NCBI GenBank assembly: GCA_902798975.1
Contig: CADBYT010000013.1
Coordinates: 1-64,000 of the forward strand
DNA from: an uncultured Bacteroidia bacterium
Lineage (GTDB): Bacteria; Bacteroidota; Bacteroidia; Bacteroidales; UBA932
DNA length: 64,000 bases
Reading direction: 5' to 3'
Positions within the stretch are counted from its first letter, which is position 1. Each line of letters starts with the position of its first letter. This document shows, in pieces, positions 11,192-20,984 of this stretch. Both the position numbers and the translations under genes were made by a program. The notes beneath the pieces are model-generated. The model was not told the origin of the DNA and searched no databases. It saw nothing but the letters and a program-made list of their open reading frames with translations.

Positions 11192-13414
11192 GCGGCGGAA
11201 TACCGGAATGGCCTCCAGGTCGACGGAGACTTCCGCGTAGCAGCCGCCGTCATGGCGGGAACCGTCGCGGATATCCTCCCAACCTGCCTCATTCTCAGGC
11301 AAATAGACCTTCCAGACCGACACACCGCCTTCCGTGACGGGGCAGACGAGGTAGTCCGTGCCGAACATCCATTCGCAGTCCTGCTTCAGCGCCTCTTCGT
11401 CGTCCGGGAAGTCGAAGATGAGCGGGCGCATCAGCGTGTAGTCTTCGTTCCAGACTTTTGCAGCCTGCGCAAGGATGTAGGGCTGCAGGGCCTCGCGCTG
11501 TGCGACGGCGGCAAGGAAGCGGCGTTCCGTTTCGGGGCTGTATTCCCAGGGTTCGGTGCGGCTCTGGTAGCCGTGTACGCGCATGAAAGGCAGCCACACG
11601 GATGCCTGGATCCAGCGGATCATCCGCTCCTGGTAGTCCGCGTCGGTGTACTGGTCGGCCGGGCGGAAGAAGCCGCCGGCGTCATAGGTCCACCAGGGCA
11701 GACCCGCGGCCATCTGGCCCAGGCCGCCCACAATCTGGCGGCGGAGCGTCTCCCAGTCGTTGCCGACGTCTCCGCTCCAGGTCACGGCGCCGTAGCGCTG
11801 GATGCCTGGGAAGGAGCTGCGGGTCAGGATGACGGGCAGGCGGTCGGGCTGGTCGCGCCGCAGGCCCTCATAGACGGTCTGGACGACCTTGAGGGGATAG
11901 GCGTTGCGATACCATTCACCCGGAATCTTGTCCGGTCCGATCCGGCGGCCCTTGAGGTCGTCGTTCTCCGGCTCGGTGGCATCCTGCCACCAGGCGTCGA
12001 TGCCCGTGGGGAGCAGCCTGGCGCTGAAATTGTCCCAGTAGAATCGGGCGGCATCCGGCTGGAAGAAATCGATCCATTCGGTGCCTTCGATGTAGAAGTC
12101 CCTGGCTGCGGCCTCTTTGCCAAGCTCGGCGTCGCGGCTGATCTTGGACCAGACCGACAGCATCAGGTGCTGGTCCATCGCATGCAGCTCGTCCGTCATC
12201 GCCTTGGGATCGGGGTATTTGTCTTCGTCGAAGCGCATGGCGTTCCAGCCGTACTTGCCCCACCACTGCCAGTCCTGGACGATGGTGCCGACAGGAATGC
12301 CCGCTTCGTGGAAGCGGCGCGCGGCCGAGAGCAGCTCGTCCTGCGTGTCATAGCGCTCGCGGCAGTGGATGTAGCGGAAGATCCAATCCGGCATCGCCGG
12401 CACGTGGCCGGCCAGGCTGCGGAAACTGTGCATCACCGCATCTGCACCGCCGGCGAAGACGACATAGTCCAGTCCGGACGCCACCGGAGAGGCAAAAGCC
12501 GTTTCATCCGTGACGGCACGCCAGTACACCACCGGCGCGTCGCCGAAGGTCCCCTGCACTTCGAGCGTATGCTTCCCGGCGGAGAGCCTCGCCATGACGG
12601 CGGCGGTCGGCGGGAGCCAGGTGTTGGAAAAGTCGATGACGGGTTCTCCGTCGACGAGGAGGTTGTGCCTGCGGGCCATCTCGCGGCCTACGTCGAGCAG
12701 GATGGCGTATTCCCCTTCGGCGGGAATCTCCAGCTCTCCGGTGAAGGTGCGGAAGAAGCGGCGCTCACGCCGGTTTCCCGCCGTGCCCGTGGCATTGACG
12801 GTGACCGAACCGCCATCCTCTTCCGTGGCGGTCAGCGCAACGCTGTGGTCAGCCGGATTGAAATCCGTCAGGCCGTAGTTGTGCCAGAGCAGGCCCCAGC
12901 CGCGGCTGGAGAGAATCATCGGCAGGGCGATCTGCGTGTTGACCTGCGTCAGACGGCGCGTCAGCCCGCGGATGTCCAGGTAGCCGTCCTGGAACTGTCC
13001 GGTTCCGTAGAGGTGTTCCCCTGCCGGGGAATCGAAATGCGCGCTGACGGCCCAGGTGGGCTCGCCCTGCACCTCGGCAGGCGCAACGCTGTGCCCGCGT
13101 TCTTCCAGCAGCAGTCGTCCCTGGGCATCCAGGAAGCGGAGCGTCCCGGAGGCCGCATTGTATTCCGCCTGCAGTTTCGACGTGCGCACGGTGACATCGT
13201 CTCCGCGGCGTTCCACGCTGAATTTCGGCGCTTTGACACGCTCGGTCAGGATCAGTTCATCCAGTGCCGGGGCGCCTTCCGGCGTCAACTGGACGCGGAT
13301 GGCGTCTTCCGTGAGGGGCTGCAGGCACAGGGTGCCCTGCGGGGTGTCGATACGGATGGGGCCCTGCTGGCAGGCGGCCAGCAGAAAGGCCAGAAAGATG
13401 GGTAATCTTCTCAT
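11186..13414 (-). CDS. Glycoside hydrolase family 31 lipoprotein (alpha-xylosidase / alpha-glucosidase type)
   Basis: A 742-residue secreted glycosidase. The signal ends in a lipobox (FLLAACQQ). An N-terminal beta-sandwich (about 25-210, with GEHLYGTGQFQDGYLDIRG) is followed by a PA14-like insert (about 215-310) and the catalytic barrel. GIDAWWQDATEPE carries the nucleophile Asp and TWSGDVGNDWETL the acid/base Asp; the C-terminal part has the usual GH31 WMFGTDYLVCPV. The PA14 insert and the WWQDATEPE signature resemble Bacteroidota alpha-xylosidases acting on xyloglucan, but the substrate is not proven. The ATG overlaps the U32 stop (ATGA), so it is the last gene of the cysS operon. The 3' end overlaps metH tail to tail by 6 bases. 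Confidence 0.93.
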
Positions 13415-14676
13415 ATTGTGTTTAATTCAGTCCAAAGAAAAACCTTGTCGCCGCGGCGGAGCTTGCCGTCACGGCATTCTTCGACGGGGATCCGCACGGA
13501 GCAGCGGCTTCCTTTCGGAGCGAGCTCCACCGGGTCGAACTCCAGGCGGATGTCGTCGGCGTCGAATTCGACGACCCCGCTGGTGGGTCCGATGGCCATC
13601 AGGCGGTCGCCGCGATGCAGGTCGGAGGTCTCCACGGAAATCTCGGCCACGCCGATGCGGTCGAACCAGTTGGTCACCTTGCCCAGGTAAACCTTGCGCC
13701 GGGTGGCCTGGGTGCCATAGACGGCGCTCCACTCGCCCAGCCGCGCGCCCTGGTAATAGCCGTCCCAGAAACCCCGGTTGAAGACCTCGGCCAGCTCGGC
13801 CTTCAGTGCGGCGGCGAGCTCCGGAGTGTATGTCCCGTCGCAGACGGCATCTGCCGCGCGCCGGTAGCATGAGGCGCAGCGCTTGACGTATTCCGCGGAG
13901 CGGGCCCGCCCCTCGATCTTGAACACGCGCACGCCCGAATCGATGATCTTGTCCAGGAACTCGATGGTGCAGAGGTCCTTCGGGGACATGATGTATTCGT
14001 TGTCGATGAGCAGCTCGTTGCCGGTTTCGCGGTCGCGGACCTCGTAACTGCGGCGGCAGATCTGGTAGCAGGCACCGCGGTTGGCGGAAGCGCCGGCGGC
14101 ATGCAGCGAGAGGTAGCATTTGCCGCTCACGGCCATGCAGAGCGCCCCGTGGGCGAACATTTCGATGCGCACCAGCTGCCCCGAGGGACCGCAAATCCGC
14201 TCGCGGACGATGGTCTCGTGGATTTCCGCCACCTGGTCGAGCGTCAGTTCGCGCGCCAGCACCACCACGTCGGCGAACTGCGCGTAGAAGCGCAGCGACT
14301 CCACGTTGGAGATGGACAACTGTGTGGAAATGTGAACCTCGAGCCCGATCTGCCGGCAGTACCGGATGGCGGCGATGTCGGACGCGATGACCGCGTCGAC
14401 CCCGGCCTCACGGGCGGCGTCCAGCGCTTCCCGCATCGCGGCCAGGTCATCCTGGAAAAGGGTAATGTTCAAGGTCAGGTAGCTCCGCACCCCCGCTTCG
14501 CGGCAAATGCGGACCACCTCCGGCAGGTCTTCGGGCAGGAAATTGGCTGCCGAGCGGCTGCGCATATTCAGCCGCCCGATGCCGAAATAGACGGAGTTCG
14601 CTCCGCCCTGAATCGCAGCCTGCAGGCAGTCGAAACCGCCAGCCGGCGCCATGATTTCCAGCTCTTTCCTGTCCAT
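13411..14676 (-). CDS. Peptidase U32 family protein (RlhA/TrhP-like RNA hydroxylation type)
   Basis: A 421-residue U32 protein. The N-terminal barrel begins LEIMAPAGGFDCLQAAIQGG with SVYFG, as in all members. The four conserved cysteines of the family are in HGALCMAVSGKC and RGACYQICRR. Despite the name, characterised relatives (RlhA, TrhP/TrhO partners) hydroxylate 23S rRNA or tRNA from prephenate-derived chemistry and probably carry an iron-sulfur cluster; which RNA this one acts on is unknown. The C-terminal beta domain (about 330-421) is present. The start at 14676 is an ATG followed by DRKELE; the upstream frame overlaps the preceding gene. It lies 4 bases after the small gene and overlaps GH31. 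Confidence 0.88.
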   Translation of the reverse strand: MDRKELEIMAPAGGFDCLQAAIQGGANSVYFGIGRLNMRSRSAANFLPEDLPEVVRICREAGVRSYLTLNITLFQDDLAAMREALDAAREAGVDAVIASDIAAIRYCRQIGLEVHISTQLSISNVESLRFYAQFADVVVLARELTLDQVAEIHETIVRERICGPSGQLVRIEMFAHGALCMAVSGKCYLSLHAAGASANRGACYQICRRSYEVRDRETGNELLIDNEYIMSPKDLCTIEFLDKIIDSGVRVFKIEGRARSAEYVKRCASCYRRAADAVCDGTYTPELAAALKAELAEVFNRGFWDGYYQGARLGEWSAVYGTQATRRKVYLGKVTNWFDRIGVAEISVETSDLHRGDRLMAIGPTSGVVEFDADDIRLEFDPVELAPKGSRCSVRIPVEECRDGKLRRGDKVFLWTELNTI

Positions 14677-14680
14677 CCTG

Positions 14681-14986
14681 TTATTGCTTCCGCCGCCGGT
14701 TTGCCTCGGCAAGGAAGGCGGCGAGTTCCTGATTGTTCCGGACCTGCTCCCGGAACCTGTCGCTGAAATGCTCGGCGAAGGTCTCCGGGGTCTGGTTCAC
14801 GTAGAAGTTCTTGGGCAGGTCGGTGCGGACGGTCCCGCCGCCGTAGTTGCTGGCGGCCCAGCCCGGAGTAAAGACGTCCTCCAGCAAGTACGGGCCCTTG
14901 TCGTCGCAGCATAAGTACATATACGAACGCTCGTAATGCGCCTCGTCGTAGTGCTCGCCCAGTAAGATTTTGGAGAATTTTATCAT
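14681..14986 (-). CDS. Small conserved protein with [13 protein letters not shown] C-terminal domain
   Basis: About 101 residues, function not recognised. It overlaps the cysS stop by an ATGA. The C-terminal part ([20 protein letters not shown], then [15 protein letters not shown]) is clearly paralogous to the C terminus of the gene at 18019-18717, 3 kb away on the other strand. The N-terminal half, rich in Tyr, Asp and Cys ([20 protein letters not shown]), is not shared. There is no signal peptide or membrane segment. An alternative ATG 12 bases upstream would add four residues. Its place between cysS and U32 suggests cotranscription, not necessarily a shared function. Confidence 0.75.
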   Translation of the reverse strand: MIKFSKILLGEHYDEAHYERSYMYLCCDDKGPYLLEDVFTPGWAASNYGGGTVRTDLPKNFYVNQTPETFAEHFSDRFREQVRNNQELAAFLAEANRRRKQ

Positions 14987-16509
14987 TCGATCGTCCATTC
15001 TGCACCGTCCTTGGTGTCCTTCACCCGGATGCCCAGGGCGGCCAGGGCGTCGCGGATGTGGTCGGAGGTGGTCCAGTCCTTGGCGGCCTTGGCGGCGGCG
15101 CGCTGCTCGAGGATCATCTGCATCAGGCCGTCGATGACCTTGGTGCCGGCCCCGCCTGCGGCTTCCTCGTCCTTGAGGCCGAGCACGCCGAAGACGATGT
15201 CGTCGAAGAGCTGCACGAGGGTGTCGAGGTCGCCCTTAGAAAGCTTGACCTGGCCCGCCTTGGCGGAGTTGATGAGCTTGACGGCCTCGGAGATATGCGC
15301 CAGGGCCACGGGCGTGTTCATATCGTCGCAGAGGGCCTCGTAGACGCCCTCCCAGAGGGTCTTGACGGCGTCGCTGTCCGCCGGGCAGCTGTCCGGGGCC
15401 ACGTGCACCGGCTCCTCGCCGTAGGCGTACTGCGGGACCTTGCGGCCCGCCATTGCATAGAGGTCGCGGGCGGCCTGCATCAGGCGCGCCAACCCTTTTC
15501 CGGCAGCCTGCAGGGCCTCGTTCGAGAAGTCCAGCGTGCCGCGGTAGTGGGCCTGGAGGATGAAGAAGCGGACCGTCATCGGGCTGTAGGCCTGGTCCAG
15601 CTTCGGGTGGTCACCGGCGAAGAGCTGCGGCAGGGTGATGAAGTTGCCGAGGCTCTTGCCCATCTTCTGTCCGGCGATGGTGATCATGTTGTTGTGCACC
15701 CAGTAATGCACGCCCTGCGTGCCGCGGGAGGCCTGATTCTGTGCGATTTCGCACTCGTGGTGCGGGAACACCAGGTCCATGCCGCCGCCGTGGATGTCGA
15801 ACTCGCGGCCGAGGTATTTCTCGCCCATCACGGAGCACTCGAGATGCCAGCCCGGGAAGCCTTCGCCCCACGGGGACGGCCAGCGCATGATGTGCTCCGG
15901 CTCCGCCTTCTTCCAGAGGGCGAAATCGTAGGGGGCGCGCTTGTCGCTCTGTCCGTCCAGGCTGCGGGTGCCCTCCAGCGTGTCGTTGAGGTTGCGGCCG
16001 GAGAGGACGCCGTAGTGGAAATCCTTGTTGTATTTCTCGACGTCGAAATAGATGCTGCCGTTGCTCTCGTAGGCGTAACCTGCGGCGAGGATCTTCTTCA
16101 CCGCCTCGATCTGCTCGATGATGTGGCCCGAAGCGCGCGGCTCGATGGAGGGCGGCGCCACGTTCAGCAGGCGCATCGCCTCGTGGTAGCGCAGGGTATA
16201 GGCCTGCACGACCTCCATCGGCTCCAGCTGCTCCAGGCGGGCCTTCTTCGCGATCTTGTCCTCGCCTTCGTCGGCGTCATGCTCCAGGTGTCCCACGTCC
16301 GTGATGTTGCGGACGTAGCGCACCTTGTAGCCCAGGTGGCGGAGAAGTTTGCTCAGCACGTCGTAGGTCACGCCCGGGCGGGCATGGCCGAGATGGGCGT
16401 CGCCATAGACGGTCGGGCCGCAGACATACATCCCCACATGGCCGGGATGCACCGGCTTGAAGAGTTCCTTGCTGCGGGTCAGGGTATTGGTGATGAAGAA
16501 ATCGCGCAT
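14983..16509 (-). CDS. cysS: Cysteinyl-tRNA synthetase
   Basis: Class Ia aminoacyl-tRNA synthetase that charges tRNA-Cys. The 508-residue protein has the zinc site YVCGPTVY, the HIGH-like [20 protein letters not shown] and [10 protein letters not shown] zinc ligands and the KMSKS-like [10 protein letters not shown], then the DALR anticodon-binding region. The ATG at 16509 begins [19 protein letters not shown], the usual N terminus; a much longer frame upstream is antisense to xth and is rejected. It is the first gene of the cysS / small protein / U32 / GH31 operon, joined by ATGA overlaps, with a near-consensus TATCTTCG box 21 bases before the start. Confidence 0.97.
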   Translation of the reverse strand: MRDFFITNTLTRSKELFKPVHPGHVGMYVCGPTVYGDAHLGHARPGVTYDVLSKLLRHLGYKVRYVRNITDVGHLEHDADEGEDKIAKKARLEQLEPMEVVQAYTLRYHEAMRLLNVAPPSIEPRASGHIIEQIEAVKKILAAGYAYESNGSIYFDVEKYNKDFHYGVLSGRNLNDTLEGTRSLDGQSDKRAPYDFALWKKAEPEHIMRWPSPWGEGFPGWHLECSVMGEKYLGREFDIHGGGMDLVFPHHECEIAQNQASRGTQGVHYWVHNNMITIAGQKMGKSLGNFITLPQLFAGDHPKLDQAYSPMTVRFFILQAHYRGTLDFSNEALQAAGKGLARLMQAARDLYAMAGRKVPQYAYGEEPVHVAPDSCPADSDAVKTLWEGVYEALCDDMNTPVALAHISEAVKLINSAKAGQVKLSKGDLDTLVQLFDDIVFGVLGLKDEEAAGGAGTKVIDGLMQMILEQRAAAKAAKDWTTSDHIRDALAALGIRVKDTKDGAEWTIE

Positions 16510-16530
16510 GTTCAATTCAGTATAACTTGA

Positions 16531-16538
16531 CGAAGATA
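16531..16538 (-). promoter_or_regulatory. Putative -7 box for the cysS operon
   Basis: TATCTTCG on the minus strand, 7 of 8 to TAnnTTTG, in the 54-base divergent gap. Confidence 0.45.
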
Positions 16539-16551
16539 CGAATTTTCTGCG

Positions 16552-16559
16552 TATATTTA
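16552..16559 (+). promoter_or_regulatory. Putative -7 box for xth
   Basis: TATATTTA, 7 of 8 to TAnnTTTG, ending 4 bases before the xth ATG; implies a leaderless or nearly leaderless message. Confidence 0.45.
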
Positions 16560-16563
16560 CCCT

Positions 16564-17316
16564 ATGAAATTCATCAGTTGGAATGTGAACGGCCTGCGCG
16601 CCGTGGCCGGCAAGGGTTTCGCCGACATTTTCGAGGCGCTCGACGCCGACTTCTTCTGCCTGCAGGAGACCAAACTCTCGGCCGGACAGCTGGACCTGGA
16701 ATTCCTCGGATACCAATCCTATTGGAACTATGCCGACAAGAAGGGCTATTCCGGCACCGCCATTTACACGCGCCACACGCCGCTCTCCGTGAGCTACGGC
16801 ATCGGGGTGGATGAGCACGACCATGAGGGCCGCGCCGTCACCCTGGAGATGCCGGACTTCTACCTGGTCTGCGTCTACGTCCCCAATTCCCAGGACGGCC
16901 TGCGCCGCCTGGACTACCGCATGCAGTGGGAGGACGCGTTCCGCGCCTATGTGAGCGGCCTGGCGGCCCGCAAGGGGGTGGTCATCTGCGGCGACATGAA
17001 CGTCGCCCACGAGGAGATCGACCTGAAGAATCCCGCCACCAACCACTTCAACGCCGGTTTCTCCGATGAGGAGCGGGGCAAGATGACCGAGCTGCTCGCT
17101 GCCGGCTTCCGCGACACCTGGCGCGACGCCCATCCGGACGAGGCCAAGTATTCCTGGTGGTCCTACCGCATGGCTGCCCGCGAGCGGAACGTGGGCTGGC
17201 GCATCGACTATTTCCTCGTCTCCGAAAGCCTCGCCGCGCACGTGGCCGGGACGGACATCCACAACGAAATCTTCGGCTCCGACCACTGCCCGGTGGAGCT
17301 GACGCTAAACCTTTAA
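16564..17316 (+). CDS. xth: Exodeoxyribonuclease III / AP endonuclease
   Basis: Metal-dependent endonuclease that incises DNA at abasic sites during base excision repair and has 3' exonuclease activity. At 250 residues it has the full motif set: [13 protein letters not shown] (Asn), FCLQETKL (metal-binding Glu), [23 protein letters not shown] (Asp and Asn), YSWWSYR and GSDHCPV (catalytic Asp-His). The ATG is preceded by only 4 bases after the promoter box. It is followed 4 bases later by a secreted protein gene and two further genes on the same strand, which may be cotranscribed though unrelated in function. Confidence 0.96.
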   Translation: MKFISWNVNGLRAVAGKGFADIFEALDADFFCLQETKLSAGQLDLEFLGYQSYWNYADKKGYSGTAIYTRHTPLSVSYGIGVDEHDHEGRAVTLEMPDFYLVCVYVPNSQDGLRRLDYRMQWEDAFRAYVSGLAARKGVVICGDMNVAHEEIDLKNPATNHFNAGFSDEERGKMTELLAAGFRDTWRDAHPDEAKYSWWSYRMAARERNVGWRIDYFLVSESLAAHVAGTDIHNEIFGSDHCPVELTLNL

Positions 17317-17320
17317 CGCA

Positions 17321-18013
17321 ATGAAAAAAGTCTTATTCATCGCTGCGCTGCTGTGTTTCGCCGTTTTCGGCGCGCAGGCGCAGTCGCTCCGCCAGGGACA
17401 GAAGTTCTCGGACGGCGAGCAGTGTTTTGAGGTGGACGCCATCTGGGAGAACGAGCAAACCGTATTCATGACGGCTCCCGGCGAGATCTATATGACCCTG
17501 AAGATGGTGAAAGGAAAGACTGGGGAATACACCCTGGCCCCTTACGGCGACGTCCCGGTCGTGCCGGTCTCCGGCGCGAAGTTCGGCGCGCGCGTGCAGC
17601 ACCTCACGCAGCCGGGCGCGGAGTTCCTGCTGGTGTATGACGCCCGCGGTAACGTCGTCCGTGTGCTGGAGAGCCAGGGCGTCACGCCGGAGAGCCTGAA
17701 AGGCGAATGGCGCTGGGTCGGGCCTAACATTCCCGAGCTGATCCTGGTGCTGGACACCGACGAGGACGGGGACCTGGCGGTGAAGGATCTTTATACCTAC
17801 CGCAACAAGGGTTACAGAGACCCGAGGTTTGCTTTTGACGGCGAGACGCTGTGGATCCGCTGGGACGAAGGCGAGAATGCCTATCTCGAACTGACCCTGA
17901 AACCGAACGGGGAAGATCTCACGGGCCGTTGCCAGATGATCGGTGTCTGGGAGCGGGAGTTCGACGAGGACATCACCCTGCGCCGGGATTATTTTGAATA
18001 TGACAAACAGTAG
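17321..18013 (+). CDS. Secreted protein of unknown function
   Basis: 230 residues with a clear signal peptide (MKKVLFIAALLCFAVFGAQA, cleavage before QSLRQG). The mature part is acidic and beta-rich with no family recognised. It contains DTDEDGDLAVKDLYTYR, an acidic loop that looks like a calcium-binding motif but is not a full EF-hand. It starts 4 bases after xth and is followed 5 bases later by another unknown gene, so it belongs to the xth transcription unit. Probably periplasmic. Confidence 0.75.
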   Translation: MKKVLFIAALLCFAVFGAQAQSLRQGQKFSDGEQCFEVDAIWENEQTVFMTAPGEIYMTLKMVKGKTGEYTLAPYGDVPVVPVSGAKFGARVQHLTQPGAEFLLVYDARGNVVRVLESQGVTPESLKGEWRWVGPNIPELILVLDTDEDGDLAVKDLYTYRNKGYRDPRFAFDGETLWIRWDEGENAYLELTLKPNGEDLTGRCQMIGVWEREFDEDITLRRDYFEYDKQ

Positions 18014-18018
18014 TCAAG

Positions 18019-18717
18019 ATGGCGGTTTATTATTCCAAACACAACGACGACGTTTATTTAGACGAATACAATCCGGGGCCCTATACCTTGTACGGGCATA
18101 ACATCTTCGCCAGGAAGCACTGGGATTGCAAGCGGCCGGTGAGCATCTGCATCGAGGATATCACGTCCAGCGGCCTCCATCCGGAGGAATACTATACGCT
18201 GGTGATTACCGAGGACATCTCCGAGGTCAAGCCCGGTTTCATCGAATCGTTTCCCAACCTGCAGGACCTGATCGTCGAGGCGGATCTCAAGAAGATCGAA
18301 TGCTCCCCGGAACTGGAAGCGCTGCTGAAAAAGAACAACGTGGTCCTGCGGGGTCACTTCAACTCGCCGGCCGAGAAACTGGCGAACCGGCTCGGTCTGC
18401 GATTCATCCACAAGAACATCTTCCTGGCCGTTTACATCAACCGGGAATATCACGAAAGCTCGGAGCTGTCGCTCTGCTTCCAGGAGGGCGAGCCGCCCTT
18501 CTTCTGGCGGGACGACAAGACGCAGGGCATCTCCGCCGGCAACACCGGCGGCGGGACCGTCCGCACGGACCTCGACGAAGACTTCTACGTCGGCGTCGAG
18601 AGCGCAGAGGCCTTCGCGGACGAAATCGTAGGCCGCGCCTTTGAGGAGCAAACCAGGAAGAACAAGGAACTCGACGCCTTCCTGAAAGAAGCCAACCGGC
18701 GATATAAACTCAAATAG
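18019..18717 (+). CDS. Conserved protein, paralogue of the small cysS-operon protein at its C terminus
   Basis: 232 residues, no signal peptide, function not recognised. The middle (about 50-120: HPEEYYTLVITEDISEVKPG, IESFPNLQDLIVEADLKKIE) has spacing that recalls a leucine-rich or TIR-like alpha/beta region, but no family can be assigned. The C-terminal 55 residues ([20 protein letters not shown], then ELDAFLKEANRRYK) match those of the gene at 14681-14986. The N-terminal parts are unrelated, so the shared piece looks like a portable C-terminal domain. Cytoplasmic by default. Confidence 0.75.
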   Translation: MAVYYSKHNDDVYLDEYNPGPYTLYGHNIFARKHWDCKRPVSICIEDITSSGLHPEEYYTLVITEDISEVKPGFIESFPNLQDLIVEADLKKIECSPELEALLKKNNVVLRGHFNSPAEKLANRLGLRFIHKNIFLAVYINREYHESSELSLCFQEGEPPFFWRDDKTQGISAGNTGGGTVRTDLDEDFYVGVESAEAFADEIVGRAFEEQTRKNKELDAFLKEANRRYKLK

Positions 18718-18719
18718 AT

Positions 18720-19715
18720 ATGAAAAAAGTATTCTTTCTCGCTACCCTGGCGCTGCTGTGCGCCTGCGGCGGCAACACGAACAAAGCCACCCGGGTGGCG
18801 GAACCTTCCGGGGCAAACACCCCCTCTGCAGAACAATTTGACCAGATGCAGGCGTTGTATGACGACGCCGAGGACGACCACGGCTGGATGCCCCTCTGCA
18901 AGTGGCAGTACGTGGATCTGGACGGCGACGGCCTCAACGAGGTCTGGATGCGCGATAAGGCCGAGGAGTACGGTGCCATGTTCTCCCTCGCCGACGGCAA
19001 GGTCAGCCTGATCGGCATCGAGACGGACCGCTTCGGCGCCTATACCCTGGAGCAGCAGGACGGCAAGGGCTATTTCTGCAAGGGCGGTCCCGCCGGCGGC
19101 CCTTCGTATTATACGGAAATCGTCACCCTGAAAGACAGCCGCGTCGTGGAGCGCTTCAACCAGCTGCAGGTCTATGACGACATTGACGGGGCAGGCCTCA
19201 ACGGCAAGGATATCAGCCAGGATGAAGCCCGCGCCTACACGAAGGCCCTGCCGGAGAGCAAGGAACTGACTCCCGGCGAGTGGAATCTGCTGGACCTCAC
19301 GGACTATGACCGCGTCCCTGCGCACGACAACAGCGCGAAGGACGACAAGCTCATCATGGACTTCATCACGGAGATGTACAACAACAGCATGTACACCGAA
19401 GTGGAGTTCCTGGAGGAACACTGCACGCCCAGAATGCTCCAGCAGCTGCTGGACGATTATGAGTATGACGGCGAGGGCTACGCCTTCTGGGACTTCCGCT
19501 CCGAAAGCAACGACGGATTCAGCGACGAGAACGCGGTCCTCAACATCGAGAAGAAGGACGGACGCTATTACTACGAGGCGAACGATGCCGGTTACATCTT
19601 CCGGAACATCCTCTCCGCGTTCGTCCAGGACGGCAAGGTGATGTTTGACGGCATCACCGTCGATGCCACCTACGACGTCTTCGACCCCTTCGCGCAGGAC
19701 TCTGACGAGTATTAG
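18720..19715 (+). CDS. Lipoprotein of unknown function
   Basis: 331 residues with a lipoprotein signal (MKKVFFLATLALLCACGGNT, lipobox LLCAC). The mature protein is very acidic. An EF-hand-like loop, DLDGDGLNEVWM, occurs near residue 65, as in many Bacteroidota lipoproteins that describe a 'DxDGDG' calcium turn. The rest (YTLEQQDGKGYFCKGGPAGG, MYNNSMYTEVEFLEEHCTPR) is not recognised. It starts 2 bases after the previous gene and ends the xth-led run; a hairpin lies 10 bases after the stop. Confidence 0.75.
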   Translation: MKKVFFLATLALLCACGGNTNKATRVAEPSGANTPSAEQFDQMQALYDDAEDDHGWMPLCKWQYVDLDGDGLNEVWMRDKAEEYGAMFSLADGKVSLIGIETDRFGAYTLEQQDGKGYFCKGGPAGGPSYYTEIVTLKDSRVVERFNQLQVYDDIDGAGLNGKDISQDEARAYTKALPESKELTPGEWNLLDLTDYDRVPAHDNSAKDDKLIMDFITEMYNNSMYTEVEFLEEHCTPRMLQQLLDDYEYDGEGYAFWDFRSESNDGFSDENAVLNIEKKDGRYYYEANDAGYIFRNILSAFVQDGKVMFDGITVDATYDVFDPFAQDSDEY

Positions 19716-19724
19716 CCTTCCGTC

Positions 19725-19759
19725 ATTCGCCGGCCTTCCCCTGCGGTCGGCCGGCAATT
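19725..19759. terminator. Hairpin after the lipoprotein gene
   Basis: ATTCGCCGGCC and GGCCGGCAATT form an 11-bp stem around 13 bases. There is no T-run after it, and the outer GTCATTC resembles the edge of family B repeats, so it could be a decayed repeat rather than a true terminator. Confidence 0.45.
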
Positions 19760-19760
19760 A

Positions 19761-19855
19761 AATGACCGTGGGGCGTTCCCCCCGGACCCCCTGCGTCACT
19801 TCGTTCCGGACAAGTTTGCCGAAAAACCAATTGCCGCTCCGCCCTCCACAACGCC
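19761..19855 (+). repeat. Composite family C + family A element, intergenic, upstream of the RAYT gene
   Basis: Begins GACCGTGGGGCGTTCCCCCC with GGACCCCCTGCGTCACTTCG, then CAAGTTTGCCGAAAAACCAA and CGCCCTCCACAACGCC. Roughly nine in ten bases match the copy inside metH at 10091-10186. That the same composite is found in a gap and inside a gene shows it is a unit that moves or is copied. Confidence 0.85.
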
Positions 19856-19897
19856 ATCGCGCGGCCGGCGAATCCTGGAACCGAAATAGCCATTTTC

Positions 19898-19935
19898 CGA
19901 TGCGACCCCCCAAAAAATCTCTGGGGGTCGCATCG
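19898..19935 (+). repeat. REP-like palindrome upstream of the RAYT gene
   Basis: CGATGCGACCCCC and GGGGGTCGCATCG, perfect 13-bp arms around 12 bases. It is preceded by CGAAATAGCC. An identical stem in the same orientation is found downstream of the transposase at 20985-21022. Confidence 0.85.
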
Positions 19936-20039
19936 TTTTTAGCCGATTTCAGTACAAGGGATAGTCGATTCTGCTTTTTGAAAACGGAAAAATATCACAA
20001 CATTTTTTGTTACTCCCCTCTTGCCGCCTTCTTCTACGG

Positions 20040-20047
20040 TAGATTTG
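20040..20047 (+). promoter_or_regulatory. -7 box for the RAYT gene
   Basis: TAGATTTG, a perfect match to TAnnTTTG, 20 bases before the ATG at 20068. Confidence 0.5.
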
Positions 20048-20067
20048 TATACCTTTTTCCAAAAAAC

Positions 20068-20961
20068 ATGGAAACAGCTCACTTCTACCATTTCGCCACG
20101 GAGGGCCTGAAGGACGATACCCTCTTCGGATCCACGGAAGAATTCATCGCCGGGATGAACCGGATAGCGCTCTGTCTTTGCCGCCTGGGGGCGGACCATC
20201 CGGTTCAGGTCATCTGTTTTTGCCTGATGGACAATCATGTCCACTTTATCCTCTATGGACTTGAGGCGGACTGCAATCTGTTCATGGAGAACTACAAACA
20301 AGCGACCGAACTATGGCTCAGACATCATGGAAAAGGAAATGGTCCCGGGAAAATGTGGAACATCGGCCACTGGCTGATCGGAGACCGCGATCGGCTTCGG
20401 ACCACCATTGCCTACATCCATCGAAATCCAACCGCTGCCGGGATGTCCGTCTCTCCTGCCGGATATCGGTGGAGTTCTGCATCACTTTTGTTTGCCGATA
20501 CGGAATGGATCCGATTGTTTGGAAAGAGGATTAATGACCTTTCCGGAAATGCCCGGAAGCGGCTGTTTAACAGCAAAACGGAGGTTCCCGGAGAATGGAT
20601 CCTTCTACCTGATGGACTGATCTGGCCTGGAGAGTATGTAAGTCTCAAGATTATGGAGCGGCAATTCGAGTCCGTCCAGGACTATCAGTTCTGCCTGAAT
20701 AAACGCGTTGAGGAGGATGTCAATCAAGAGATGCGGATCACCGCGCTATCCCTCCCGGACGGAGAGATCTCCAAGCGCGCCCGGTTTATGGCCGAACGCC
20801 TGTTTGGCGAAAACAGGATTACTCAACTGACGGCACAGCAAAGGCTATCGCTGGCGAGGCTTCTCAAAAAGGAAACCGGCGCTTCGGTAAAACAAGTTGC
20901 CAGGGTTGTCCACCTGAAACTATCGGAAATAGAGCCCATCTTGAATCCGCGCAGAGGATAG
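20068..20961 (+). CDS. REP-associated tyrosine transposase (RAYT, Y1/IS200-like)
   Basis: 297 residues. RAYTs are single-copy relatives of IS200/IS605 TnpA that cut and move or spread REP palindromes. The HuH motif is MDNHVHFILYG (His57, His59), the candidate catalytic Tyr is in LFMENYKQATELW (Tyr76), and AYIHRNPTAAG with YRWSS is the conserved RAYT/Y1 signature. A C-terminal helix-turn-helix-like segment (RLSLARLLKKETGASVKQVA) may bind DNA. It is flanked on both sides by the same 38-bp palindrome in direct orientation. The frame is open upstream to 19762, but that part crosses the repeats; METAHFYHF is the family-like start. Codon use looks less GC-rich than its neighbours, fitting transfer. 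Confidence 0.9.
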   Translation: METAHFYHFATEGLKDDTLFGSTEEFIAGMNRIALCLCRLGADHPVQVICFCLMDNHVHFILYGLEADCNLFMENYKQATELWLRHHGKGNGPGKMWNIGHWLIGDRDRLRTTIAYIHRNPTAAGMSVSPAGYRWSSASLLFADTEWIRLFGKRINDLSGNARKRLFNSKTEVPGEWILLPDGLIWPGEYVSLKIMERQFESVQDYQFCLNKRVEEDVNQEMRITALSLPDGEISKRARFMAERLFGENRITQLTAQQRLSLARLLKKETGASVKQVARVVHLKLSEIEPILNPRRG

Positions 20962-20984
20962 CTGGGCACGAAATAGCCCTTTTT

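Noticed and set aside
19762..20067. An in-frame extension of about 100 codons upstream of the RAYT start
   Set aside because: It runs through the composite repeat and the REP palindrome and lacks family similarity; the transposase begins at METAHFYHF, after a promoter box.
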